Shown here piece after piece: positions 42,201-49,563 of a stretch of DNA of 64,000 nt. Within the stretch, counting starts at the first letter, position 1. The number at the start of each line of letters is the position of its first letter. The stretch spans positions 1-64,000 of the forward strand of contig CAZCSV010000008.1 of assembly GCA_964501535.1 (NCBI GenBank), given 5' to 3'. This DNA is from FEN-1279 sp964501535. Lineage in GTDB: Bacteria > Bacteroidota > Ignavibacteria > Tepidaquicellales > Tepidaquicellaceae. The notes under the pieces were generated by a model. That model was not told the origin of the DNA. It did not search any database and saw only the letters and a list, made by a program, of their open reading frames with translations. The position numbers and the translations under genes are program-made.

Positions 42201-43001
42201 ATAATCGGAAACGGTACTACTTCTTCGACCCATCCGTTCTATACTTCTTATGCTGACGCAAGACAAAACATATTGTTCACTGCCGCCGAACTTAGCGCGG
42301 CCGGTTTAACCGCTTCTTATATTACCCATCTCGGCTTTAATGTTATTACAAGAAGCTCAACCGTTATGAACGGATTCTCAGTGAAGATGCAGAATACTTC
42401 CGTAACTTCCATTTCCGGATTTACAAACTCTGGCTGGACGAATTGTTATTCTGGTACTTATACCGTCCCCAATACAGGCTGGCAGGATATCGCCCTGACT
42501 CAACCTTTTGCCTGGAACGGGACATCTAATCTCCTTATCGAAATCTGCTTCGATAACAGTTCTTCCGGAACAACATCGACCGTAAATTCAACTTCGATTA
42601 GTAATATGAATAGAGTGGGTTATTCATCCTCACTCTCGGGTTGTACAATCTCTACGGCATACTCGAGAACCTACAGACCAAATATCAGAATTACATCCGG
42701 TTCCGCTGTAGGTATTGTGAATAACAATGAAATTCCGGTTACTTACTCGCTTTCTCAAAATTATCCGAATCCGTTCAACCCTGTTACATCCATAAACTAT
42801 GCTATACCCAAGCAGAGTCTGGTATCGCTTAAGATATACGATATTCTGGGAAGAGAAATTACAACGCTTGTAAACGAAGTTAAAAATCCGGGATATTATA
42901 CTGTCGATTTCAATGCATCGAATTTCGGAAGCGGTGTTTATTTCTACAAAATAACTTCCAATGACTTCACGGATATAAAGAGAATGATATTAATAAAATA
43001 A
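39300..43001 (+). CDS. Gingipain-like C25 cysteine protease with T9SS sorting domain
   Basis: A 1233-residue secreted protease. The signal peptide ends near GDVNSQ. Residues ~30-240 resemble the C25 propeptide. The catalytic domain (~240-640) has LQHRDHGSTSGWGEP with His495-Gly496 and FSINCLTGKYN with Cys529, the clan CD dyad. Two or three beta-rich (Ig/CARDB-like) domains follow (~700-930; NGMMDYGETNKLNVRVKNVG), then a Ser/Thr-rich region. The end is a complete T9SS type A sorting domain (YPNPFNPVTSINY, YDILGREITTLVNE, SGVYFYKI, KRMILIK). Length and order match gingipain relatives in this lineage. It is the largest gene here, monocistronic, with a strong terminator. Confidence 0.92.
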   Translation: MEKYNSFVTKSFVLIILLLSISFGDVNSQVYNYYDSWGPAGINIVKQNPSGIVVNYSIKNFNFNDVNVDGINMKSVHLPDVFLPNNEGYPDLPGTSRMIAVPKGAYATFKIISKRTEIIKDVLVAPAPRIPKDTEPGPLQYNKNMSVYSKNAQYPDNPVLLSEISKIRELDFVTLGITPFQYNPQTKELIVYRDLQIEVNFVGGTGYFGNDAYRSRWFDPILEDAFINGSSLPKIDYGKRNVEWENTRAYGYEYIIICPNVPEFLQWADSIRNFRIAQGIKTGIFTLTQIGGNDATIIKNFLTNAWNNWPVKPVAVLMLGDYNPPVTANAVTSPIYNSYCVSDNMLGDIDNNQLPDLIMARMTAQDATQLQTMITKFLDYERNPPTDANYYLKPITALGWQTERWFQICSEAVGGFWKKIMGKNPTRINAIYSGTPSTIWSTATNTATVVNYFGPAGTYYIPLTPDSLGGWSGGTAQMVVNAINAGAFALQHRDHGSTSGWGEPAFQSSNIDQLTNNNNKLCFIFSINCLTGKYNNSSECFTEKFHRYKYNGLNAGALGLIAASETSYSFVNDCYVWGMMDNFWPQFMPTYGTTPASRDFKPAFGNAAGKYFLYQSSWPYNTSNKEVTYHLFHHHSDAFLDIYANVPTNMTISHASTIATGVTTFNVTAEAGAFIALTIDTTILGTGTSTGSTLSITIPGTQVPPQIMKVVATKQDKYRYTANVQVIPNSGAYIVKDTLGINDAAPLGNGNGMMDYGETNKLNVRVKNVGSVSATNVNVKITTSDPYITMTDSTESYGTINAGATVNKNDAFAYNVSPLIPDGRSVNFNFTATSGTNTWTSTFAIQAHAPVMEMGTVVVNDSAGNNNGRWDINETVMLKIQFKNSGTSGLTNGAGKLIKNSAYVTLNTDSIIYGTIPAGGSVIKQYSATSSTSTPAGHSAQFFYRMSCNMRSPVIDTFNVTIGQNIFIIGNGTTSSTHPFYTSYADARQNILFTAAELSAAGLTASYITHLGFNVITRSSTVMNGFSVKMQNTSVTSISGFTNSGWTNCYSGTYTVPNTGWQDIALTQPFAWNGTSNLLIEICFDNSSSGTTSTVNSTSISNMNRVGYSSSLSGCTISTAYSRTYRPNIRITSGSAVGIVNNNEIPVTYSLSQNYPNPFNPVTSINYAIPKQSLVSLKIYDILGREITTLVNEVKNPGYYTVDFNASNFGSGVYFYKITSNDFTDIKRMILIK

Positions 43002-43027
43002 ACAATTGACATAATACAAACATTAAG

Positions 43028-43056
43028 GGCTGTCCTTTCCGGACAGCCTTTTTTAT
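43028..43056 (+). terminator. Terminator after the gingipain-like gene
   Basis: GGCTGTCC/GGACAGCC (43028-43035 and 43041-43048) with loop TTTCC, followed by T6. A textbook intrinsic terminator, 27 bases after the stop codon. Confidence 0.9.
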
Positions 43057-43129
43057 TTACGCTGAAATTTTTATTCGCCTTTAAATTTTCCAATCAATAT
43101 TTTAAGTTGTAATATAAAGAATTGTGTAT

Positions 43130-43486
43130 ATGGATATCGAATTCTTCCGCGAATATGCCCTGAAGAAAAAATGTGTCAGCGAAGTACAACCGTTTGGTGA
43201 CGATGTCATAGTATATAAGGTTATCGGTAAAATCTTTATGATGATGAATTTTGAAACCCCGTTCCAAATCAGCGTCAAGTGTGACCCCGAACTGGCAGTC
43301 GAACTGAGGGAAAGATATTGTGCAATTAGACCTGCATATCATATGAATAACAAGCACTGGAACATGATTGATGTGGACGGTTCGGTTCCCTCTAAGGAAA
43401 TCCTCGGAATGATTGACCATTCGTACGAGCTTATTGTGAATAAATTTACAAAGAAAGAGAAAAAAATTTATAATAAAAGTAGTTAG
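43130..43486 (+). CDS. MmcQ/YjbR family protein
   Basis: A 118-residue protein of the CyaY-like-fold MmcQ/YjbR family: it starts MDIEFFREYALKKKCVSE, continues QPFGDDVIVYKVIGKIF and FQISVKCDPELAVELRE, and has PAYHMNNKHWNMIDVDG before the C-terminal helix. The family is suggested to bind DNA, but no firm function is known. I use ATG 43130; GTG 43124 would add two residues without family support. An extended palindrome follows the gene. Confidence 0.88.
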   Translation: MDIEFFREYALKKKCVSEVQPFGDDVIVYKVIGKIFMMMNFETPFQISVKCDPELAVELRERYCAIRPAYHMNNKHWNMIDVDGSVPSKEILGMIDHSYELIVNKFTKKEKKIYNKSS

Positions 43487-43575
43487 TAGTCAGTAGATAG
43501 TAGTTAGTAGAAGATATATTTTATAACTTAAAATGGAAAGTTTTATGCTAACTACTAACTACTATCTACTTTTTA
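43483..43575. repeat. Long inverted repeat built of GTAGT words
   Basis: AGTAGATAGTAGTTAGTAG (43492-43510) is perfectly complementary to 43552-43570 (19 bp), with a 41-base loop and T5 after the right arm. The left arm is itself a degenerate tandem array of GTAGT/TAGTCAG words that begins at the stop codon of the MmcQ-like gene. It may act as a terminator or be a small non-autonomous palindromic element. Confidence 0.65.
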
Positions 43576-43626
43576 AAATTAAGAACGGTCTTTATAAATA
43601 ATATATAATTAAATTGTATTAAAACT

Positions 43627-44169
43627 ATGTTGATTCTAATAGACATGGACGACGTACTCTCCGACTTCGACGGAGAGTTTTACAGAAAATGGAATGAAAT
43701 TCATCCGGATAAATATATCACACCTCCGCACGAGAGAAAAAAATTCTATCTGAGCGATGAATCTCCCGAGGGATATATCGAACTAATTAGAGCAATTTAT
43801 ACTGCCCCAGGCTTTGTAAAATCTCTTACGGAAATACCCGGAAGCATCAATGGAATAAAAGATATCGCATTAAGAGGTCACACTGTTTTTATTTGTACAA
43901 CTCCTCTGAACGCATATCAGAATTGCGTTAAGGAAAAATATGAATGGATAGAAGAACATCTCGGATTCGAATGGACTAAAAAACTAATCCTTACCAAAGA
44001 CAAAACACTTGTGCGGGGAGATATTTTGATTGACGATAAACCTGAAATCACAGGCGCGGCAAAACCCGTATGGGAGCACATTTTATTCGATAAACCGTAT
44101 AACAGGCATACAAACCATCAGAAAAGAATGACATGGAGTAACTATAAAAAAATTTTATTCAAAGAATAA
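43627..44169 (+). CDS. 5'(3')-deoxyribonucleotidase (NT5C type)
   Basis: A 180-residue HAD-fold phosphatase. Motif I is LILIDMDDVLSDFDGEF (DMDDV nucleophile), motif II is ICTTPL, and motif III/IV is LIDDKPEITGA. The compact length and the WTKKLILTKDKTLVRGDILIDD stretch match the 5' nucleotidase, deoxy, cytosolic type C family, which dephosphorylates dNMPs in nucleotide balance. It is upstream of tex, separated by 70 AT-rich bases. Confidence 0.92.
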   Translation: MLILIDMDDVLSDFDGEFYRKWNEIHPDKYITPPHERKKFYLSDESPEGYIELIRAIYTAPGFVKSLTEIPGSINGIKDIALRGHTVFICTTPLNAYQNCVKEKYEWIEEHLGFEWTKKLILTKDKTLVRGDILIDDKPEITGAAKPVWEHILFDKPYNRHTNHQKRMTWSNYKKILFKE

Positions 44170-44239
44170 AATAAACAGGATAAAGTACATTTTTAATTTT
44201 AATATGTAATTTTAATTTTTAATTTTTAATATTTAAATT

Positions 44240-46498
44240 TTGAACGATAAACACATTGTAAAGATTTGCAAAGAACTGAACCTGAAAGAAAATCAGGTTT
44301 TCGCAACAGCTAAGCTTTTAAATGAAGATGCCACGGTACCTTTTATTGCAAGGTATAGAAAAGAGTTAACCGGAAGTCTCGATGAAGTTATTATAACCAC
44401 AATCCGTGACCGCATTGCCCAACTCGACGAGCTTGATAAAAGACGCGAAGCAATATTAAAATCTCTCGAAGAGCGTGAATTACTTACCGACGAATTAAAA
44501 GAAAAAATCGAAGCCGCAGAAACACTAACCGAACTTGAAGATATATATTTACCCTTCCGTCCGAAAAAACGAACACGTGCTACGATTGCAAAAGAGAAAG
44601 GTCTCGAGCCGCTTGCTACAACTATCTTTGAACAGGAAAGTATAGATGTAAATGCGGAAGCAGAAAAATATATAGATGAAGAAAAAGGTGTAAAATCAAT
44701 AGAAGAAGCACTTGCAGGTGCGCGCGATATAATTGCAGAATGGGTCAATGAAAATAAACTCGCAAGAGAAAAAACACGTGAGCTCTTCGAAAGAAAAGCG
44801 TTCATATTTTCCAAAGTCGCAAAGGATAAAGAAGAAGAAGGAATTAAATATAAAGACTATTACGATTGGAAAGAACTCGCCAAATCAGCACCCTCACACA
44901 GACTTCTTGCAATGTATCGCGGTGAAAACGAGGGATTTCTGCGGCTCAATATAAATCCCGAAGAGGAAGAAGCTATAGAGATTCTGAATAAAATGTTCAT
45001 TAAGAATTTTTCTATCGTAGAAAGCTTTCCTGCAAATTCCGCATCCGAACAGGTTTTAATCTCGGTTAAAGATTGCTACAAACGTTTATTATCTCTTTCC
45101 ATAGAAACAGAATTTAGAAACCTGCTAAAAGAAAAAGCTGACAAGCAGGCAATACTTGTTTTTGCAGATAACCTCAGACAACTTCTGCTTGCACCTCCGC
45201 TCGGAGAAAAAAATATTCTGGCAATCGACCCGGGATTCAGAACGGGATGTAAGGTTGTATGTCTCGATAGATATGGAAAACTTTTGCACAACGAAACCAT
45301 CTATCCGCACACGGGTGCCGCACAGAAACTCAAAGCAGGTGAGGTAATAATTGAACTCATAAAAAAATACCAAACCGAAGTAGTGGCAGTTGGAAACGGA
45401 ACCGCGGGAAGAGAGACGGAAGAATTTGTGAGAACGGTTTTCGATAAACTTGAAATTAAAAATATCCCTGTAGTAATGGTGAACGAAAGCGGAGCTTCGA
45501 TTTACTCCGCATCGGAAGTTGCCCGAGAAGAATTCCCCGATTACGATGTTACGGTAAGAGGCTCTGTCTCGATTGGCAGAAGACTAATCGATCCGCTTGC
45601 AGAACTCGTGAAAATCGACCCGAAATCGATTGGAGTCGGTCAATACCAGCACGATGTAAATCAATCATTATTAAAACAAAAACTCGATGATGTAGTGGAG
45701 AGTTGCGTAAATGGAGTCGGTGTGGAAGTAAACACTGCAAGCAAACAGCTTCTCACGTATGTATCCGGTCTCGGTCCCAAACTTGCTCAGAGCATAGTCG
45801 AGTTCAGAAATGAAAACGGTGCATTCAGAACACGCGAAGAATTGAAAAAAGTGCCCCGTTTGAAAACCAAAGCATTCGAGCAGGCCGCAGGATTTTTAAG
45901 AATTCGTAACGGCGAAAATCCACTCGATGCTTCAGCCGTTCACCCCGAAAGCTATCACATCGTAGAAAAAATGGCAACCGATATAGGGTGTACCGTAAAA
46001 GAATTGATTACCTTTCCGCAAAATCAGGCGAAGATAGATGTGAATAAATATATCAGCGATAAAGTCGGCTTGCCAACACTCGAAGATATTAAAGCGGAAC
46101 TTGCAAAACCCGGTCGTGACCCAAGGGAAAAATTCGAAATCTTCGAATTCGCAAAAGATGTCGGAAAACTCGAAGACCTGAAACCCGGAATGAAACTTCC
46201 CGGAATCGTTACTAACATTACTAACTTCGGTGCATTTGTGGATATCGGCGTTCATCAGGACGGGCTCGTGCACGTAAGCGAAATAAAAGACGGATACGTA
46301 AAGAATCCCGCAGATATTCTAAAAGTTGCACAAAAAGTTACGGTGAAAGTTCTCGAAGTTGACATGGTCAGAAAACGCATACAGCTTTCGCTCCGGCTCG
46401 GCACCGATAAACCCGTTCAAAAGAAACCGAAAAAAATCACAAAAGATGAAGCGGATAAAAAACTGAAAATGCTGATGGAGAAGTTTAAGAAGCAGTAA
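44240..46498 (+). CDS. tex: Tex family S1 RNA-binding transcription accessory protein
   Basis: A 752-residue protein. Order: N-terminal helical domain (VPFIARYRKELTGSLDE), YqgF-like nuclease fold (ILAIDPGFRTGCKVV and VGNGTAGRETEEF), two helix-hairpin-helix motifs (QLLTYVSGLGPKLAQSIVEFR; GAFRTREELKKVPRL) and a C-terminal S1 domain (GIVTNITNFGAFVDIGVHQDG). It acts in transcription/RNA metabolism and translation rescue, as named for Tex in other bacteria. The start is TTG at 44240, placing the first residue where the family begins. The following intergenic region is dense in palindromic repeats. Confidence 0.95.
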   Translation: MNDKHIVKICKELNLKENQVFATAKLLNEDATVPFIARYRKELTGSLDEVIITTIRDRIAQLDELDKRREAILKSLEERELLTDELKEKIEAAETLTELEDIYLPFRPKKRTRATIAKEKGLEPLATTIFEQESIDVNAEAEKYIDEEKGVKSIEEALAGARDIIAEWVNENKLAREKTRELFERKAFIFSKVAKDKEEEGIKYKDYYDWKELAKSAPSHRLLAMYRGENEGFLRLNINPEEEEAIEILNKMFIKNFSIVESFPANSASEQVLISVKDCYKRLLSLSIETEFRNLLKEKADKQAILVFADNLRQLLLAPPLGEKNILAIDPGFRTGCKVVCLDRYGKLLHNETIYPHTGAAQKLKAGEVIIELIKKYQTEVVAVGNGTAGRETEEFVRTVFDKLEIKNIPVVMVNESGASIYSASEVAREEFPDYDVTVRGSVSIGRRLIDPLAELVKIDPKSIGVGQYQHDVNQSLLKQKLDDVVESCVNGVGVEVNTASKQLLTYVSGLGPKLAQSIVEFRNENGAFRTREELKKVPRLKTKAFEQAAGFLRIRNGENPLDASAVHPESYHIVEKMATDIGCTVKELITFPQNQAKIDVNKYISDKVGLPTLEDIKAELAKPGRDPREKFEIFEFAKDVGKLEDLKPGMKLPGIVTNITNFGAFVDIGVHQDGLVHVSEIKDGYVKNPADILKVAQKVTVKVLEVDMVRKRIQLSLRLGTDKPVQKKPKKITKDEADKKLKMLMEKFKKQ

Positions 46499-46558
46499 TC
46501 AGAAGTCAGCGGACAGAATAAAAACACATTGTCGTTCCCGCGAAAAGCAGTAGTTTTT

Positions 46559-46588
46559 CTCGTTGCGAAGCCCCAGCTTTGTAACGAG
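46559..46588. repeat. Dispersed hairpin with CGTTGCGAAGC / GCTTTGTAACG arms
   Basis: CTCGTTGCGAAGC pairs with GCTTTGTAACGAG (13 bp, two G-T pairs) around a short CCCA loop in the gap after tex. It shares the words GTTxCGAAGC and GCTTxGTAAC with the hairpin at 56522-56555. Confidence 0.55.
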
Positions 46589-46680
46589 GGAGTCAAAAGT
46601 AAAGCGTAATTTTTCCTTTTATTCTTTTTAAGAGCGTGACCCCTGACTAAAACTTGCAGGAATAACATATATTATTATGG

Positions 46681-46705
46681 ATTCCCGATAAAAGCATTCG
46701 GGAAT
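46681..46705. repeat. Hairpin ATTCCCGA / TCGGGAAT
   Basis: A perfect 8-bp stem with a 9-base loop, followed by GACAA, 15 bases before the end of the first thiamin-type receptor gene. No T-tract follows on either strand, so a dispersed repeat is more likely than a terminator. Confidence 0.5.
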
Positions 46706-46719
46706 GACAACATACCCGA

Positions 46720-49260
46720 TTAAAATCCCACTTTCAGATTAAAGAAAATATTTCTTTCCGCGGCGGGAATCCAGTTCGGTGCTCCGTTCCAGTCAATACC
46801 TCCCGTGGTTTCATAGAGCTTATCGAAAACATTATTAACCCTAAGCGATGCCTCGAAAGTTTTCAGATACCTGCCGATTTGCTTCGAATTTATCAGCGGT
46901 ATAAAATCGAGCGATATCCCTGCATTGAAAACCGTATAGGGCTCGATAACCTTATCAACATAGCCCGCAACAAGTTTCGCAGAAGGATTTTTCTTTTCGT
47001 TTTCGGAGTTATCCAGATACTGCCTGCCGATATACTGCATCGTGACATAAGCGCCAAGTCCGAAATCCGAATTGAAGTTCAGGGAAAGATTTCCGATAAC
47101 CTGCGGAGTCAGCAGGATTTTATTATCGGAATAGTCGTTCCCGTAAATTACATTTCCTACGGAATCCACACCGTTGATTTCGCGGTATTCCCTGAAAAAG
47201 TTTTCCGAAAGGCTCAGGTTACCGCTCAGTGTTAAAACCGGATTTTTATATTTCAGACTTTTGTAAATCTGCGCAAGTAAATCATATTCAAATTCGAATT
47301 CGATTCCGCGGTGAACGGATTTCCCCGCATTGCCGTTAATCGGCTGACCGACATTGTCCAGCTGACCGTTGCTTACGATTTCATTCGTGAAGTTCATCCA
47401 GTAGAAATTCAGATTCGCTTTCAGCAGGTTGGTGCTGTAACCAAACCCCAATTCATAATCAATCATTTCTTCGGGTTTTACAAGAGGCTCTGAATAGGTA
47501 CTGCTCAAAGTATCCACTACCCTGAAATTCGGTGTGGAGTAAGGGCTCTCGGCGTCGTAAATATCCTTAAGTCTCGGCTCACGCTTTGCCATGGATACGT
47601 TCGCAAATATCCTGAAATCGTTATTTATGTTGTAGTTCAGTCCGACCCTCGGAGTCAGGAAGCTGTAATCGACGTCGAACATATACGGTTTAAACGCATC
47701 GTTTTCCAGCGAATACCTGTGAAACGCAAACTGCAGTCCCGCCATACCCGTTAACTTTCCGTTAAACCTGTATACCTCGTTTGCGTAAAGCGAAAAAGTT
47801 TTCTTCTTTCCTTCGTAATAATAGTACCTGTAATTGCTCGATGTTCCCGGGGGCAGAGCGTTTCCGAAAGTCACTTCCCCGTAATGTTCCGAATTATGCA
47901 GACGCAGTTCACCGCCCACTATCAGATTTCCTCTTTCGCCCGAATGCTTCAACTGAACCTTGGGATACCATCCGTAATCGTTGTTGTTTACAAATAAATT
48001 CACCACCATATCGCTCCGTACAATTTGATATCCTTTTCCTGGCGTGTAATTGAACGTGCCGTCGGGATTGCGGAGATAATAATTCGGATTAAACGCATTT
48101 GAATCCGTAGTATAAAAAGAAGGCAGGCGGAAATACGAGAAATCGTATCCGTATGAAGTCGGAAAATTCGTAATGAAATATCCTTCCCCCCGCATATAAT
48201 TAATAGTATTCGAAATGAACAGATTTTTCGACGCCTGTAAATTGTAAACAAGCTCGTAATGCGGCTGATTGTAATTGTCGGATTCGTTGGGAAACTCAAG
48301 CGGATTGGATTTCCTGTCTTTTCTTTGGTCACCGGTAATCTTTCCGTCCAGATAATCCCTCGTTACTCCGTAATATGCAAGATGATTTTTAATCGGTGAG
48401 CCGTAAGCGTTAAATTTGATGACCGAATTCGTTCCGAACATTTTCCCTGCGCTTAAAAAATACGACCAGTGGTCTGACCAGGACAAATTCCTGTAGCCGT
48501 CCGTTTGTGTCTTGGAAAATTTTCCGTATAATCCGAATCCGCTCTCCAGTAATCCCGATGAATATTCGAATGAATAACGCCTGGAATTATAATCGCCGTA
48601 TCCGCCGTTCAGATTGATGAATTTATTTTTAAAATAATCGAGCGTCTGAATATTTATCACCCCGCCTATGCTCGAAGAACCGTAAAGAGACGTTCCTATA
48701 CCCCGCTGCAGCTGTATGCTTTCCACCGATGAAGTTATGTCCGACAAATCGACCCAGTAAACCTGGTGGTCTTCCGCATCGTTTTGCGGGGTGCCGTTTA
48801 TTAAAATGGATATTCTCTTCTGGTCGAATCCCCTGATTGAAAAATATGAATAACCTATCGATGCGCCCGATTCCGAATACGCATTGATATTCGTGCTTCC
48901 GTTTATAAACATCGGCAGGTCCTGCATCCAGTATCTGTTTTCTATCGCATCTCTCTTTATGTTTTCAAAAGTAATGGGTGTAAGTCTCTCTATGCCCCGC
49001 AAAGCATCGACTTCTATTGTCTGCGTCTTGTATTCGTTCGTATCAATATCCTGAGCATCTATATTTCCGGTAAACAACAGAAAAATAAAAAGTAAAATGT
49101 GTAACGTGGTTTTCTTCCGGAAATTCCATGCAAGAAAAGCCGAATTCTTAATCTTAGACGATTTATATTTTACCCTTTTTTCCGGCTTGGATTTTCCGGT
49201 CTCCGGTTTTTCTCCGTTTCTTCCGGTTTTATTTGAACTTAAAGATTTTTGTTTGTTCAT
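46720..49260 (-). CDS. TonB-dependent receptor under TPP riboswitch (thiamin uptake candidate)
   Basis: An 846-residue outer-membrane receptor. After an unusually long basic N-region (~50 residues, KPEKRVKYKSSKIKNSAF) comes the hydrophobic signal core ending near GNIDAQ. The plug lies ~90-215 (SYFSIRGFDQKRISILING; IQLQRGIGTSLYGSSSIGGV), with the beta-barrel after it, ending in an aromatic C-terminal strand (FNLKVGF). A TPP riboswitch followed by a terminator precedes the gene, so it should be switched off when thiamin diphosphate is plentiful, as known for outer-membrane thiamin receptors of Bacteroidota. It is a close paralogue, perhaps two thirds identical by eye, of the receptor at 49564-52002. 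Confidence 0.92.
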   Translation of the reverse strand: MNKQKSLSSNKTGRNGEKPETGKSKPEKRVKYKSSKIKNSAFLAWNFRKKTTLHILLFIFLLFTGNIDAQDIDTNEYKTQTIEVDALRGIERLTPITFENIKRDAIENRYWMQDLPMFINGSTNINAYSESGASIGYSYFSIRGFDQKRISILINGTPQNDAEDHQVYWVDLSDITSSVESIQLQRGIGTSLYGSSSIGGVINIQTLDYFKNKFINLNGGYGDYNSRRYSFEYSSGLLESGFGLYGKFSKTQTDGYRNLSWSDHWSYFLSAGKMFGTNSVIKFNAYGSPIKNHLAYYGVTRDYLDGKITGDQRKDRKSNPLEFPNESDNYNQPHYELVYNLQASKNLFISNTINYMRGEGYFITNFPTSYGYDFSYFRLPSFYTTDSNAFNPNYYLRNPDGTFNYTPGKGYQIVRSDMVVNLFVNNNDYGWYPKVQLKHSGERGNLIVGGELRLHNSEHYGEVTFGNALPPGTSSNYRYYYYEGKKKTFSLYANEVYRFNGKLTGMAGLQFAFHRYSLENDAFKPYMFDVDYSFLTPRVGLNYNINNDFRIFANVSMAKREPRLKDIYDAESPYSTPNFRVVDTLSSTYSEPLVKPEEMIDYELGFGYSTNLLKANLNFYWMNFTNEIVSNGQLDNVGQPINGNAGKSVHRGIEFEFEYDLLAQIYKSLKYKNPVLTLSGNLSLSENFFREYREINGVDSVGNVIYGNDYSDNKILLTPQVIGNLSLNFNSDFGLGAYVTMQYIGRQYLDNSENEKKNPSAKLVAGYVDKVIEPYTVFNAGISLDFIPLINSKQIGRYLKTFEASLRVNNVFDKLYETTGGIDWNGAPNWIPAAERNIFFNLKVGF

Positions 49261-49265
49261 AATCC

Positions 49266-49329
49266 ATATAAAATAAAAAACGCTTAAACTTTTCCTGAAC
49301 CTGATAAAACAAAGAAAAATTTAAGCGTT
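49266..49329 (-). terminator. Riboswitch-associated intrinsic terminator (attenuator)
   Basis: On the minus strand, AACGCTTAAA (from 49320-49329) pairs with TTTAAGCGTT (49279-49288), followed by T6 and more T-rich sequence, a few bases before the receptor start. It sits right after the TPP aptamer and before the ATG, so it is the likely expression platform: formed when TPP is bound. Confidence 0.85.
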
Positions 49330-49340
49330 AGAAATACATT

Positions 49341-49427
49341 TGTAGTTTCCTACGGCGGCATTACCCGCATCAGGTTCCATGGGTGTTTTCTCAGCCTTTC
49401 TCTTTCGATGAAAAGCACCCCAATACA
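49341..49427 (-). promoter_or_regulatory. TPP riboswitch (THI element)
   Basis: Read 5' to 3' on the minus strand it contains the conserved aptamer words in order: GGGGTGC (49415-49421), CTGAGA (49389-49394), ACCTGAT (49369-49375) and GGTAATGCC...GTAGGAAA (49347-49366). Order and spacing match TPP riboswitches. A terminator follows, then the TonB receptor gene, which implies thiamin-responsive control of that receptor. It lies just behind the end of the second receptor gene (49564). Confidence 0.95.
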
Positions 49428-49563
49428 GTTTTATGCAAAAAGAACTGAACAAAGTTATTCACAACAAATCAAATTTTCAAGTGAATAAATATCTTATTTT
49501 TTTAAGTGAAATTTTCCATATGACAAAATTTATATCTGCAATTATTAAACCGTTAAAAAAGAT

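Noticed and set aside
43094..43420. 108-residue minus-strand frame
   Set aside because: Antisense to the MmcQ/YjbR-like gene, whose residues match the family.
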